From NCBI GenBank assembly GCA_031262995.1, contig JAISGR010000049.1, positions 1-37,487 on the forward strand: a stretch of DNA of 37,487 bases. The letters run 5' to 3'. The notes below the pieces were generated by a model that did no database searches, was not told where the DNA came from, and saw only the letters and a list, made by a program, of their open reading frames with translations. This stretch comes from Prevotellaceae bacterium (lineage in GTDB: Bacteria; Bacteroidota; Bacteroidia; Bacteroidales; Bacteroidaceae). A program made the position numbers and the translations under genes. Positions within the stretch are counted from its first letter, which is position 1. The number at the start of each line of letters is the position of its first letter. Positions 25,212 through 37,448 of this stretch are shown in pieces.

Positions 25212-25893
25212 AGAGTTCGACCTGCCGTGCGTGGTGCGCCACAAAAGCGGAGGGGCAGGTATCTCCCGAAGCTACAATGTCGTGTATCACGTGCTGCTTG
25301 TTCTTGCCGGTGACGAAGAAGACAAGGCTTCGCGCATTGAAGAGCGTCGTACCCGTCATGCCCACGCGCTGTTGCCCGGTATAGGGGTTGAAGCTGATTT
25401 CGTAAGGATGGAGCATGCCTGAGAGCAGGTACTCCTGTCCGGGAAAGATGGATGCCGTGTGTCCGTCGTCGCCGGCGCCGAGCAGTATTATATCGAACAT
25501 GGGGGCGCCGTTGGTGCCTTTCGGTACGTAGCTGCGCACCACATTGGAGTAGCGCAAGGCTTCCGCTGCCGGATCGTTGGCGCCGCAGATGGGGTGGATA
25601 TATTCCTCGGCAATGGGAACCTTACTCAGCAGCAGGTTGTGCATGGTACCGTAGTTACTGTCGGAGTTATCGGCGGGCACGCACCGTTCATCGACCCAAA
25701 AGATGCGCATACGCTTCCAGTCCGTGTCGGCACGATACTCGTTCGCCCAAAGGTCGAACATGAGCGACGGGGTGGTACCGCCGCTGAATGCGATATGGAA
25801 AATCTTCTCCGGCTGTTCTTCCATCAGCCGGATGATGTGTCGAATAAGGGCGTGGGCGGTTTCGGCAGTAGTTCTATTGGGATATACCTTCAT
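25177..25893 (-). CDS. pgl: 6-phosphogluconolactonase
   Basis: FSGGTTPSLMFDLWA, FWVDERCVPADNSDSNYG, LLGAGDDGHTASIFPG. Confidence 0.93.
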   Translation of the reverse strand: MKVYPNRTTAETAHALIRHIIRLMEEQPEKIFHIAFSGGTTPSLMFDLWANEYRADTDWKRMRIFWVDERCVPADNSDSNYGTMHNLLLSKVPIAEEYIHPICGANDPAAEALRYSNVVRSYVPKGTNGAPMFDIILLGAGDDGHTASIFPGQEYLLSGMLHPYEISFNPYTGQQRVGMTGTTLFNARSLVFFVTGKNKQHVIHDIVASGDTCPSAFVAHHARQVELFTDVPSLVRHE

Positions 25894-25914
25894 GATTCGT
25901 ATGACTCCTCTCTT

Positions 25915-27363
25915 CTATAATTCACAATACTCTTCTGTGTGGGTCAGGTTCTTGCAGGGATTCGTCCAGTCGGCATCGTGCTCATGCATCAGGGCTTCGC
26001 TTTCCAGCGGACCCCACGTGCCGGCGGGATAGCCGTACAACGGAGCTTCGGGGTGCTCCTTCCAATAATCCAGTACGGGGTCGAAGAATCGCCACGACGC
26101 TTCAACCGCATCGCTGCGGGTGAAGAGGGTCGGGTCGCCCTGTATGCAGTCTTCGATCAGCCGGGCATACGCATCGCCTACGGGGATGCCTCCCAACCGG
26201 TCGTAGGTGAAGTCCATCTCGACCTGCTTGACGTTGAACCCCGAACCGGGCTGCTTCATACCGAACTTCAGCACCATCCCTTCGTTGGGTTGCAAGCGCA
26301 GTATCAGGGTGTTGGCGCCCGGATAGCTGAACATCCGGTGGGGCGCTTCACGGAAGTGCACCACAATCTCCGTCACCTTGGTGGGCATCTGCTTGCCGGT
26401 GCGGATGTAGAAGGGTACGCCGTTCCACCGCCAGTTGTCGATGCCTATCTTCATGGCGATGTAGGTCTCCGTGCGCGAGTCGGCAGCAACGTTCTGCTCG
26501 TCGCGATAACCTGCTTTGGCGCCTGCGGCAGTATACTGTCCGCGTACAATGTGCTCGTTGAGGTCTTCGGTTGTCAGTGGGGTGAGCGATTCGTACACCT
26601 TCACCACTTCGTTGCGGAAGAGGTCGGCAGTGAATCGTGCCGGAGGCTCCATGGCAGTGAGCGCCACGAGCTGAATCAGGTGGTTCTGCACCATGTCACG
26701 CAGGGCACCCGAGCCTTCGTAATAGCCGCCGCGCTGTTCGATGCCGAGGTTTTCGACGGCGGTCACCTCTACGTAGTCAATGTAATTGCGGTTCCACAGC
26801 GGCTCGAAGATACCGTTGGCAAAGCGCATAGCCAGTATGTTCTGTGCGGTTTCCTTGCCCAGAAAGTGGTCGATGCGGTAGATTTGCCGCTCTTCGAACA
26901 CGGAGGCATAGACGGCATTGAGCTGCTGTGCCGATGGCAGGTTGTAACCAAACGGCTTCTCCACGATGATGCGGGTATCGGGTCGGTTCAGTCCGGCGCT
27001 CTTCAGGTGTTGGGGAATGACGCCGTAGAGCGAAGGCGGAGTTGCCAGATAGAACAGCAGGTTGTCGGGTTGCGCCTCGCCGGTCAGCGCTTGCAGGCGT
27101 TGGTCGAGCAGGGCATATCCCTCCGGCTGTTCGGGATCCATGCTTAAATAGTGCAGGTGGGTGCCGAACGTCTCTTCCGGCTGTATGTGCTCGCGGAAGC
27201 TTTCGTCGGTATAGTGCGTACGTGCCACACCCAGTACGACAAACTGTTCGGGCAACCGCTGCTCTTTGTACAGCGAGTAGAGTGCCGGCATCAGCTTGCG
27301 CTTGGTCAAGTCGCCCGATGCACCGAATATAATCATTGCAAACATGGTCGTCTCATTAAACAT
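25915..27363 (-). CDS. zwf: Glucose-6-phosphate 1-dehydrogenase
   Basis: IIFGASGDLTKRKLMPALY, RIDHFLGKETAQNILAMRFAN, PFYIRTGKQMP. Confidence 0.97.
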   Translation of the reverse strand: MFNETTMFAMIIFGASGDLTKRKLMPALYSLYKEQRLPEQFVVLGVARTHYTDESFREHIQPEETFGTHLHYLSMDPEQPEGYALLDQRLQALTGEAQPDNLLFYLATPPSLYGVIPQHLKSAGLNRPDTRIIVEKPFGYNLPSAQQLNAVYASVFEERQIYRIDHFLGKETAQNILAMRFANGIFEPLWNRNYIDYVEVTAVENLGIEQRGGYYEGSGALRDMVQNHLIQLVALTAMEPPARFTADLFRNEVVKVYESLTPLTTEDLNEHIVRGQYTAAGAKAGYRDEQNVAADSRTETYIAMKIGIDNWRWNGVPFYIRTGKQMPTKVTEIVVHFREAPHRMFSYPGANTLILRLQPNEGMVLKFGMKQPGSGFNVKQVEMDFTYDRLGGIPVGDAYARLIEDCIQGDPTLFTRSDAVEASWRFFDPVLDYWKEHPEAPLYGYPAGTWGPLESEALMHEHDADWTNPCKNLTHTEEYCEL

Positions 27364-28831
27364 TATAGCTGCCCGCCTTTGTGGTTCCTCCGTGTCCTGT
27401 CCAGTTTTCGTGGAAGAACTTGCCGCGCGGCCGGTCTGTGCGTTCGAAGGTGTGAGCGCCGAAGTAGTCGCGTTGTGCCTGTAGCAGATTGGCAGGCAGG
27501 CGGGGTGATGTGAGTGAATAGAAATAGTTCAGCGCCGACGAGAATGCCGGTACGGATATTTCGGCTTGCAACGCCGTAGCGACCACCCGCTTCCATGCGG
27601 GCAGCAGTTGCCGAATCTCTTCGGTGAAATAGGGCGCCAGCAACAGGTGTTGCGGTTTGTCGGCAGCCTCGAAAGCGGCGGCAATGTCGTTGAGGAAAGC
27701 GCTCCTGATGATGCAGCCGCCCCGCCAGATACGGGCAATGGAGGAGAGGTTGAGTTGCCAGCCGAACTTCCGCGATGCCTCGTCGAGCGTGGAGAAGCCT
27801 TGTGCATAAGAGACCAGCTTGGAGGCGTAGAGCGCCGCGCGAATGGCTTCTATCAGCTCCTCTTTATCACCGTTTTCTGCCGGTTGGATGTGGGGGAAAT
27901 GGGGAGCCGCCGCCATGCGCAGCTCTTTCTGTGCCGACAGGCTGCGCTCGAACACGGCAGTGGCAATCAGCTCGAGCGGGGTTCCCAGCTCCATGGCATT
28001 GATAACCGACCATTTGCCGGTGCCTTTCTGTCCGGCGGCATCGAGGATGTTGTCTATCAGATACTGACCGTTGGCTTCTTTGTGCCGCAGGATGTACGAA
28101 GTAATCTCTATCAGGTAGCTGCGCAGCTTGCCGCGGTTCCACGTTTCGAAGATCGCTGCCATCTCCTCGTTGCCGAGGCGGAGGAGGTGCTTCATCAGCC
28201 AATAGGCTTCGGCAATGAGCTGCATATCGCCGTATTCGATGCCGTTATGTATCATCTTGACAAAGTGTCCCGAGCCTGCCGGACCGATCCAGTTGCAGCA
28301 GGGTACGCCGTCGTCGGCAACGGCGGCGATGCTTTGCAGGATGGGTATGAGGTCTGTCCAGGCTGTGCCCGAGCCACCGGGCATGATGGCAGCGCCGTTC
28401 AGGGCGCCTTCCTCGCCGCCCGAGACGCCGGCGCCTACAAAGCGGAAGCCTTTCTGCTCTGCCAACGCCACGCGGCGGTTGGTATCTTCGTAATTGGAGT
28501 TGCCGCCGTCTATCAGTATGTCGCCTGCTTCCAAGTGGGGAAAGAGTTGTTCCATGAGTTGGTCTACCGCTTCGCCGGCACGCACCATCATCATGATTTT
28601 GCGGGGGCGGGCAATGGAGGCGGTAAACGCTGCCAGGTCGGTGTAGCCTTCGATGTGTTTGTGCTTGCCGCGTCCGTTGACGAAACGTTCCACCACACCC
28701 TCTTCGACGCCCGGCACGGTGCGGTTATACACCGATACGTTCCAGCCCTTACTCTCCATGTTGAGTGCCAGGTTCTCACCCATCACTGCCAATCCGATAA
28801 GACCTATATCCGTTTTAGAAAGATTCTTCAT
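27356..28831 (-). CDS. gnd: 6-phosphogluconate dehydrogenase, decarboxylating
   Basis: IGLIGLAVMGENLALNMESKGW, FVGAGVSGGEEGALNGAAIMPGG, AQRDYFGAHTFER; start at MKNLSKTD (28831) preferred over 28888. Confidence 0.97.
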   Translation of the reverse strand: MKNLSKTDIGLIGLAVMGENLALNMESKGWNVSVYNRTVPGVEEGVVERFVNGRGKHKHIEGYTDLAAFTASIARPRKIMMMVRAGEAVDQLMEQLFPHLEAGDILIDGGNSNYEDTNRRVALAEQKGFRFVGAGVSGGEEGALNGAAIMPGGSGTAWTDLIPILQSIAAVADDGVPCCNWIGPAGSGHFVKMIHNGIEYGDMQLIAEAYWLMKHLLRLGNEEMAAIFETWNRGKLRSYLIEITSYILRHKEANGQYLIDNILDAAGQKGTGKWSVINAMELGTPLELIATAVFERSLSAQKELRMAAAPHFPHIQPAENGDKEELIEAIRAALYASKLVSYAQGFSTLDEASRKFGWQLNLSSIARIWRGGCIIRSAFLNDIAAAFEAADKPQHLLLAPYFTEEIRQLLPAWKRVVATALQAEISVPAFSSALNYFYSLTSPRLPANLLQAQRDYFGAHTFERTDRPRGKFFHENWTGHGGTTKAGSYNV

Positions 28832-28949
28832 TGTTATATTCGTTTGTTGTACTAAGATGTTATTATCAAGTTCGTTACGATAAGCCAAAAGTGAAACAAA
28901 CGTTGACGTATTTTGTTCAACGCGAGCAGGCGCACGGAGCTGCCCTGAC

Positions 28950-29125
28950 GGAACGGCTACGCTACCCTAACGGAACAGTTACGCTACCCTAACGGAACGG
29001 CTACGTTATCCCAATGCAACAACTGCGCTGTCCTAACGTAACAACTGCGTTGTCCCAATGCAACAACTACGCTGTCCCAACGTAACAAATGCGCTGTCCC
29101 AATGCAACGGCTGCACCGACCGAAA
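28950..29125. repeat. Array E: 8 x 22-bp tandem units (consensus yGnAACrrCTrCGyTrtCCyAA)
   Basis: Starts at 28950, 28972, 28994, 29016, 29038, 29060, 29082, 29104; some units contain dyads such as ACAAC-TGC-GTTGT. Confidence 0.93.
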
Positions 29126-29176
29126 AAGGACTCATTGCCCTTCCGAACACGCTTTTTTTGTTTTTTTATATGACCA

Positions 29177-29281
29177 TGTAACCTATCCGTAAGCTTTTGT
29201 AACATACACGTATGTTTGTGTAATGTATACGAAAACATCTGTAACCGATTCCTTTGGTTATGTAGCATTTACTGTCTACTT
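29177..29281. repeat. Array F: 5 x 21-bp degenerate units headed TGTAA/TGTAG
   Basis: Starts at 29177, 29198, 29219, 29240, 29261; unit-specific dyads AACATA-CACG-TATGTT, ATGT..ACAT, AACC..GGTT, GTAG..CTAC. Confidence 0.75.
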
Positions 29282-29284
29282 TTG
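29253..29284 (+). promoter_or_regulatory. Putative Bacteroidales promoter for the GH10 gene
   Basis: -33 TTTG (29253-29256), 20-bp spacer, -7 TACTTTTG (29277-29284). Confidence 0.65.
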
Positions 29285-29343
29285 TCGACAAGATTTAGTG
29301 TCTAATCCCCATTCATTTTACTAACAGCAATTGATAAAAAACC

Positions 29344-30471
29344 ATGGACAAAAAAAACAAGCACCTTGCACTCGCCTTACTCGTTGCATCTACCCTGATG
29401 GCTTGTGGAGGCAGTCAAACGGAACCGACGCTGAAAGAGGCGTTGAAAGACAAATTCCTCATCGGCGTAGCCTTGAACAGCTGGCAAACCTCCGGGCGCG
29501 ACACAGCGGCTGTTGCCATCGTGCAGAAGCAATTCTCTGCCATCGTACCCGAAAACTGCATGAAGCAGTCGGTGATTCATCCCGAACCCGACCGCTACGA
29601 CTTCACCCAAGCCGACGAGTTTGTAGCCTTCGGTACTGCCAACAACCTCTGGATAACCGGACACTGCCTGGTATGGCACTCGCAACAGTCACGCTGGTTC
29701 TGCACCGACGAGAACGGTGACAATGTCTCTCCCGAAGTACTCAAACAGCGGATGAAAGAACACATCTACACCGTAGTAGGCCGCTACAAGGGCAAAATCA
29801 AAGGATGGGACGTTGTGAACGAAGCCATCCTCGAAGACGGTTCCTATCGCAATAGCAGACTCTACCAGATTCTGGGCGAGGAGTTCATCCCGCTGGCATT
29901 CCAGTATGCACACGAAGCCGACCCCGACTGCGAACTCTATTACAACGACTACAACGAGTGGTATCCGGCTAAGCGCGCCACCGTGGTACGCCTCATCAAG
30001 ACCCTCAAGGAACGCGGACTGCGCATCGACGGCATCGGCATGCAGGGACACGTAAGCATGACAAACCCCACCATCGAGGAGTATCAGGCAACTATCAACG
30101 ATTACGTAGGCGCCGGTGTGAAGGTGCTCGTGACCGAACTCGACATGAGCGCACTGCCCGAACCGCGACCCATGGGCGGCGCCAACATCTCCGACCGCGA
30201 AGCTTACCGCAAGGAAATAGACCCCTACAAAGAGGGATTGCCCGATTCCGTATCGGTGAAATGGACCAACCGCATGGCAGAACTCTTCGACCTCTTCATG
30301 AAGAACAGCGACAACATGTTGCGCGTGACCCAGTGGGGAGTAACCGACGCTACGTCGTGGAAGAACGGATTCCCCGTGCCCGGACGCACCGACTATCCGC
30401 TGCTCTTTGACCGCCAGAACCAACCCAAGCCGGTGGTACAGCGGATCATTGAAGACGCAAAGAAGTTTTAA
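29344..30471 (+). CDS. GH10 endo-1,4-beta-xylanase, lipoprotein
   Basis: Lipobox LVASTLMAC; ENCMKQSVIHPEPDRYDF, GHCLVWHSQ, WDVVNEAI, LVTELDMS. Confidence 0.96.
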   Translation: MDKKNKHLALALLVASTLMACGGSQTEPTLKEALKDKFLIGVALNSWQTSGRDTAAVAIVQKQFSAIVPENCMKQSVIHPEPDRYDFTQADEFVAFGTANNLWITGHCLVWHSQQSRWFCTDENGDNVSPEVLKQRMKEHIYTVVGRYKGKIKGWDVVNEAILEDGSYRNSRLYQILGEEFIPLAFQYAHEADPDCELYYNDYNEWYPAKRATVVRLIKTLKERGLRIDGIGMQGHVSMTNPTIEEYQATINDYVGAGVKVLVTELDMSALPEPRPMGGANISDREAYRKEIDPYKEGLPDSVSVKWTNRMAELFDLFMKNSDNMLRVTQWGVTDATSWKNGFPVPGRTDYPLLFDRQNQPKPVVQRIIEDAKKF

Positions 30472-30552
30472 TGACACACATCTTCATAAGCATAAATATT
30501 AAAAAACAAACTTTTGTGTTTCAATAGTGTATTAGAGCAAAATACGCTTCAT

Positions 30553-30587
30553 ACTGCCTCCTCTGCGAAGAGGCGGCAGTTTTTTTC
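30553..30587 (+). terminator. Intrinsic terminator after the GH10 gene
   Basis: ACTGCCTCCTCT-GCGA-AGAGGCGGCAGT (one mismatch) followed by T7. Confidence 0.85.
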
Positions 30588-30599
30588 TTTATGAGATAA

Positions 30600-32813
<2,214 letters not shown>

Positions 32814-32826
32814 TGAAATAAGATAT

Positions 32827-32878
32827 AAATGATGCAAATCAGGCAGATGCCCCCCAATCTGCCTGATTTGCATCATTT
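32827..32878. terminator. Long perfect hairpin (22-bp arms, 8-nt C-rich loop)
   Basis: AAATGATGCAAATCAGGCAGAT-gcccccca-ATCTGCCTGATTTGCATCATTT directly after the GH43 fusion gene. Confidence 0.8.
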
Positions 32879-32925
32879 GTTTCCGTTTATATCCATGTAT
32901 CAGCCTTATCTACAAGAAATAACCG

Positions 32926-32933
32926 TAGCTTTG
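32926..32933 (+). promoter_or_regulatory. Putative -7 box TAGCTTTG upstream of the GH31 gene
   Basis: TAnnTTTG match 34 bp before the ATG. Confidence 0.4.
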
Positions 32934-32966
32934 CCGAAAAATCTATTCTTAAATACTCCATGACTC

Positions 32967-35288
32967 ATGAAACATTTCCTTTCCTGCTGTTTCCTGCTGT
33001 TTGCCGTGCCCATGCTACACGCGCAACCGGCTGAAGCCACTGCCGACGTCAACGGGCAGCGGATTACCATCACGTTCTACACCCCTACCACGGTGCGCAT
33101 CCTGAAAGCGCCCGCAGACCGGACGTACGAAAAGCAAAGCCTTTCCGTCACCGCCCAACCTACCCTCCAGCCGGCGGCTATCACCATCCGCCGCACATCA
33201 GGCAGCCTGCAACTCACCGGCAGCCAGCTGCGCGTAGCATTAAACCTGCACACCGGCACCCTCACCTTCTCCACCCCGCACGGCAAGAAGCTCTTGCTGG
33301 AAAAAGCGGCAGCCGGATTCAACCCTTTCGATGATGCAGGCACCAAGACCTTCACCGTCAGCCAGTCGTTCCGGCTCGATAAGGACGAAGCCCTTTACGG
33401 CTTGGGACAGCTACAGAACGGGAAAATGAGCCAGCGCAACCAGCGCAAGTACATGATACAGGGCAACACCGAAGACTTCACCAACATCGTTCAGTCGGTG
33501 AAGGGCTACGGACTGTTCTGGGACAACTACTCGCCTACCACCTTTGCCGACACGCCCGAAGAGACCTCGTTCACCTCCGAGGTGGGCGACTGCGTAGACT
33601 ATTACTTCATGTACGGCGGTAGCGCCGACGGCGTGGTGGCAGAGATACGCGCACTCACGGGAGACGTGCCCCTGTTCCCCCTGTGGGCTTACGGCTTCTT
33701 CCAGAGCAAGGAACGCTACAAGACCCAGTGGGAAACGGCAGGCATCGTGCGCCGCTACCGCGAGTTGAACGTGCCGCTCGACGGTGTGATTCAGGACTGG
33801 CAATACTGGGGCGACAACTACCTGTGGAACGCCATGGAGTTTCTCAACCCCGACTTCCCCCGCCCCAAGCAGCTGACGGACGAAATACACGGCATGAACG
33901 CCCGCCTGCTGATCTCCGTCTGGGCATCGTTCGGACCCATGACCAAGCCTTACCGCGAAATGCAACCCCAAGGGATGCTGCTCGACTTCCACACATGGCC
34001 TGAGTCGGGTCTCTCCGCCTGGCCGCCGCGCATGGACTACCCCTCGGGCGTACGCCCCTACGACCCATTCAACCCCGAAGCGCGCAATATCTACTGGAAG
34101 TACCTCAACAACGGCATCTTCTCGACCGGCGTCGACGGCTGGTGGCTCGACTCCACCGAACCCGACCACCTCAGTTTCAAGCCCGAAGACTTGAACCTCC
34201 GAACCCACCTCGGCTCGTTCCGCCGCATGCGCAATGCCTATCCGTTGGTGTCGGTGGGAGGCGTGTACGATCATCAACGGCAGACCACCTCCGACAAGCG
34301 GGTGTTCATCCTCACCCGTTCGGCATTTGCCGGACAGCAACGCTATGGCGCCAACACCTGGACGGGCGACGTGCAAGCCTCGTGGGAGGTGCTGGCGCGA
34401 CAGATACCTGCCGGACTGAACTTCTCGCTCTGCGGCATTCCGCACTGGAACAGCGACATCGGCGGCTTCTTCCTAGGTCAATATCCGCGCCGCACCGCCG
34501 ACCCCGACTATCGCGAGCTGTTCCTGCGCTGGTTGCAGTTCGGCACCTTCTGCCCCATGATGCGTTCGCACGGCGCCGACGCCGCCCGCGAAATCTGGGA
34601 GTTCGGTAAGAAGGGCGAACCCCTCTACGACACCATCGAAAGCTTCATCCGCCTGCGCTATTCGCTGATACCTTATATATATAGCACCTCGTGGGAGGTG
34701 TCGGCACACCGTTCCACCTTCATGCGCGCCCTCGTGATGGACTTTGCCGCCGACAAGCGGGTATGGGACATCAACGACCAGTACATGTTCGGATCGTCAC
34801 TGCTGATATGCCCCGTCACCCGACCGTCGACAGAAACCACGCAGCGTAGCGTCTATCTGCCCAAAGGCACGGTGTGGTACGACTTCTGGAGCAACAACAC
34901 CGTCAAAGGCGGGACAACCGTCGTTCAGCAGACCCGGCTCGACCGCATACCGCTCTACGTGCGTCAGGGTGCCATCCTACCCATCGGTCCCGACGTGCAA
35001 TACACCGGAGAGAAACGGTGGGACAAGCTCCGGATCCGCATCTACCCGGGCGCCGACGGCACCTTCACCCTCTACGAAGACGAGTTCGACAACTACAACT
35101 ACGAGCAGGGCAAATGCACCGAGATAGCGTTTGCGTGGAACCAGTCGAAGCGCACCCTCACCATCGGTGCACGCAAAGGCAGCTACAACGGCATGCTTGT
35201 CACCCGCACCTTCGTCATCCAACAAGCCGGCACCGACGCGACGAAAGAGGTGACGTACAACGGAGAAGCGCTCACCGTGCCGCTCTGA
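32967..35288 (+). CDS. GH31 family glycosidase (alpha-xylosidase/alpha-glucosidase type)
   Basis: DEALYGLGQLQNGKMSQRN, PLWAYGFFQSKERYKTQ, DGVIQDWQYWG, DGWWLDSTEPD nucleophile region, GIPHWNSDIGGFF. Confidence 0.95.
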   Translation: MKHFLSCCFLLFAVPMLHAQPAEATADVNGQRITITFYTPTTVRILKAPADRTYEKQSLSVTAQPTLQPAAITIRRTSGSLQLTGSQLRVALNLHTGTLTFSTPHGKKLLLEKAAAGFNPFDDAGTKTFTVSQSFRLDKDEALYGLGQLQNGKMSQRNQRKYMIQGNTEDFTNIVQSVKGYGLFWDNYSPTTFADTPEETSFTSEVGDCVDYYFMYGGSADGVVAEIRALTGDVPLFPLWAYGFFQSKERYKTQWETAGIVRRYRELNVPLDGVIQDWQYWGDNYLWNAMEFLNPDFPRPKQLTDEIHGMNARLLISVWASFGPMTKPYREMQPQGMLLDFHTWPESGLSAWPPRMDYPSGVRPYDPFNPEARNIYWKYLNNGIFSTGVDGWWLDSTEPDHLSFKPEDLNLRTHLGSFRRMRNAYPLVSVGGVYDHQRQTTSDKRVFILTRSAFAGQQRYGANTWTGDVQASWEVLARQIPAGLNFSLCGIPHWNSDIGGFFLGQYPRRTADPDYRELFLRWLQFGTFCPMMRSHGADAAREIWEFGKKGEPLYDTIESFIRLRYSLIPYIYSTSWEVSAHRSTFMRALVMDFAADKRVWDINDQYMFGSSLLICPVTRPSTETTQRSVYLPKGTVWYDFWSNNTVKGGTTVVQQTRLDRIPLYVRQGAILPIGPDVQYTGEKRWDKLRIRIYPGADGTFTLYEDEFDNYNYEQGKCTEIAFAWNQSKRTLTIGARKGSYNGMLVTRTFVIQQAGTDATKEVTYNGEALTVPL

Positions 35289-35338
35289 CCCCCATCCGCC
35301 AACGAGACCATTTGTACATTAATAATAATTTATAAAGC

Positions 35339-37306
35339 ATGATTTACATGAAACATTTATTACTTCTCTCGCTCCTTGCCACCATGCTCTCCCTGTCGGC
35401 ACAGCCGCAGCGGGGCGGCATCGAACGCGCCACGCAGGCAAGCCCCGACGGCGCGCTCAAGGTCAACCTCTCCTTCTTCCGCGGATACGCCTCCTACGAC
35501 GTGACCTACAACGACAAGCCGATGCTCGAACGCTCGCCCCTCGGCTTAGACACCTCCATCGGCAGCTTTGCCGAAGGGCTGAAGCCGATCGGCGCCACCG
35601 TGCGCACCGTCGACGAGACCTACTACCTGCCCCACGCCAAAGCCCGTGAGGTGCACTACACCGCCAACGAGTGGACGCAGACCTGCCTGAACAGCGCCGG
35701 CGATACGCTGCAAATCATCTTCAGCATCAGCAACAACGACATCGCCCTGCGCTACCGCCTCGCCTCGCCCCAACAGTTCCGCTGCACCATCCTGCGCGAA
35801 CGCACCGGCTTCAACTTCCCCCAACAGACCACCACCTTCATCACCCCGCAAGCCCCGTGGGGCGAAGGCTTCGCCAAGAGCAAGCCCAGCTACGAAGAAC
35901 CCTACGTCACCGACGAGCCGATAGGCATGCGCTCGCAATACGGACTGGGATATACCTTCCCCGCACTCTTCCGCATCGGTAACGACGGATGGGTGCTGCT
36001 CTCCGAGACCGGCGTTGACGGCAACTACGTCGGCAGCAAGCTCAGCGAATCGTCGCGCGACGGACTCTACACCATCGCCTTCCCCGAACCGCAAGAGAAC
36101 GCCTCCGTGGGCGATGCCACCGTCACCGCCGCCCTGCCCCTCTACACCTCGTGGAAAACCATCAGCGTGGGCGAGACACTCAAACCCATCGTGGAGACCA
36201 CCTCGGCATACAACACCGTGAAGCCGCTCTACCAGCCAAGCATCGACTACCGCCCGGGCAAAGGCACCTGGAGCTGGATTCTGTGGCAAGACGACAGCTG
36301 CAACTACAACGACCAGGTCACCTTCATCAACCTGGCAAGCACGCTGGGCTTCGAATACATCCTCATCGACGCCTGGTGGGACACCCGCATCGGACACGAC
36401 GGCATCGCCAAGCTGGCACGGTACGCCGCCACCAAAGGGGTGAACATCATCCTGTGGTACAACTCCAACGGCTCGTGGAACGACGCCCCGCAAGGACCGC
36501 GCAACAAGATGGTCAATGCCCCCGAACGCCAGCGCGAGATGGCATGGATGCAGTCCATCGGCGTGAAAGGCATCAAAGTGGACTTCTTCGGCGGCGACAA
36601 GCAGGTCACCATGAAGTACTACGAAGACATCCTGACCGACGCCAACCGCTACGGCATTGCCGTCAACTTCCACGGCACCACCCTGCCGCGCGGCTGGGAG
36701 CGCATGTTCCCCAACTTCATCACCGCCGAGGCGGCGCTGGTCTCCGAGAACCTGGTCTTCAGCCAGGGCTTTGCCGACAGCGAGGCACACACCGCCACCC
36801 TGCTCCCCTTCATCCGCAACGCTGTGAGCAGCATGGACTTCGGACCGGTATTCTTCAGCCCCCGCTTCTCCAAAAGCGCCGACCGCGGCACCATCCGCCG
36901 CACCACCGACGCCTATCAGGCAGCGTCGGCAGTGCTCTACCAGTCGGGCATCCAGCACTTCGGCATCGTGCCCGACAACCTCAAGACGATGCCCGACTAC
37001 CTGCTCGACTACATCAAGAAGGTGCCCACCGCGTGGGACGAGACGCGCTTCGTCGACGGCTACCCGGGTAAGTACGTCGTCATTGCCCGCCGACAGGGCG
37101 ACCACTGGTACGTAGCCGCTGCCAATGCCGAGCCGCAAGCCAAGAAGCTCATGCTCACCCTGCCCTGGCTCGCCGGACAAGAGGTAAAGCTTATCAGCGA
37201 CGCCGGCAACGGCACCCTCGGCTCCACCTTCAAAACGGTCAAGGTCGACAAGAACGGACGCCTCACCGTCACCCTGCAAACAGGCGGCGGCATGGTTCTC
37301 TTTTAG
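35339..37306 (+). CDS. GH97 family glycosidase
   Basis: SPDGALKVNLSF, YNDKPMLERSPLGL, EYILIDAWWDTRIG, GVKGIKVDFFGGDKQ, NFHGTTLPRGWERMFPN. Confidence 0.95.
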   Translation: MIYMKHLLLLSLLATMLSLSAQPQRGGIERATQASPDGALKVNLSFFRGYASYDVTYNDKPMLERSPLGLDTSIGSFAEGLKPIGATVRTVDETYYLPHAKAREVHYTANEWTQTCLNSAGDTLQIIFSISNNDIALRYRLASPQQFRCTILRERTGFNFPQQTTTFITPQAPWGEGFAKSKPSYEEPYVTDEPIGMRSQYGLGYTFPALFRIGNDGWVLLSETGVDGNYVGSKLSESSRDGLYTIAFPEPQENASVGDATVTAALPLYTSWKTISVGETLKPIVETTSAYNTVKPLYQPSIDYRPGKGTWSWILWQDDSCNYNDQVTFINLASTLGFEYILIDAWWDTRIGHDGIAKLARYAATKGVNIILWYNSNGSWNDAPQGPRNKMVNAPERQREMAWMQSIGVKGIKVDFFGGDKQVTMKYYEDILTDANRYGIAVNFHGTTLPRGWERMFPNFITAEAALVSENLVFSQGFADSEAHTATLLPFIRNAVSSMDFGPVFFSPRFSKSADRGTIRRTTDAYQAASAVLYQSGIQHFGIVPDNLKTMPDYLLDYIKKVPTAWDETRFVDGYPGKYVVIARRQGDHWYVAAANAEPQAKKLMLTLPWLAGQEVKLISDAGNGTLGSTFKTVKVDKNGRLTVTLQTGGGMVLF

Positions 37307-37360
37307 GCGACGTTTAGAGACAGCTCCATTGAGCGTTACTTCGCGTGTTGACACACTTAC

Positions 37361-37448
37361 TGTCCAGAGACGTTGGACAGCCTGTCCAACGACTCGGGAC
37401 AAGCTTGTCCAAAGACTCTGGACAACCTGTCCAACGACTCTGGACAGT
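37361..37448. repeat. Array G: 4 x 22/23-bp tandem dyad units (TGTCCA...TGGACA)
   Basis: Starts at 37361, 37383, 37406, 37428; dyads TTGGACA-GCC-TGTCCAA, GGACAAGCTTGTCC, GGACA-ACC-TGTCC. Confidence 0.93.

Noticed and set aside
28984-29268. 94-aa minus-strand ORF
   Set aside because: Translation of arrays E and F; repetitive composition from 22-bp units, no recognisable protein signal.
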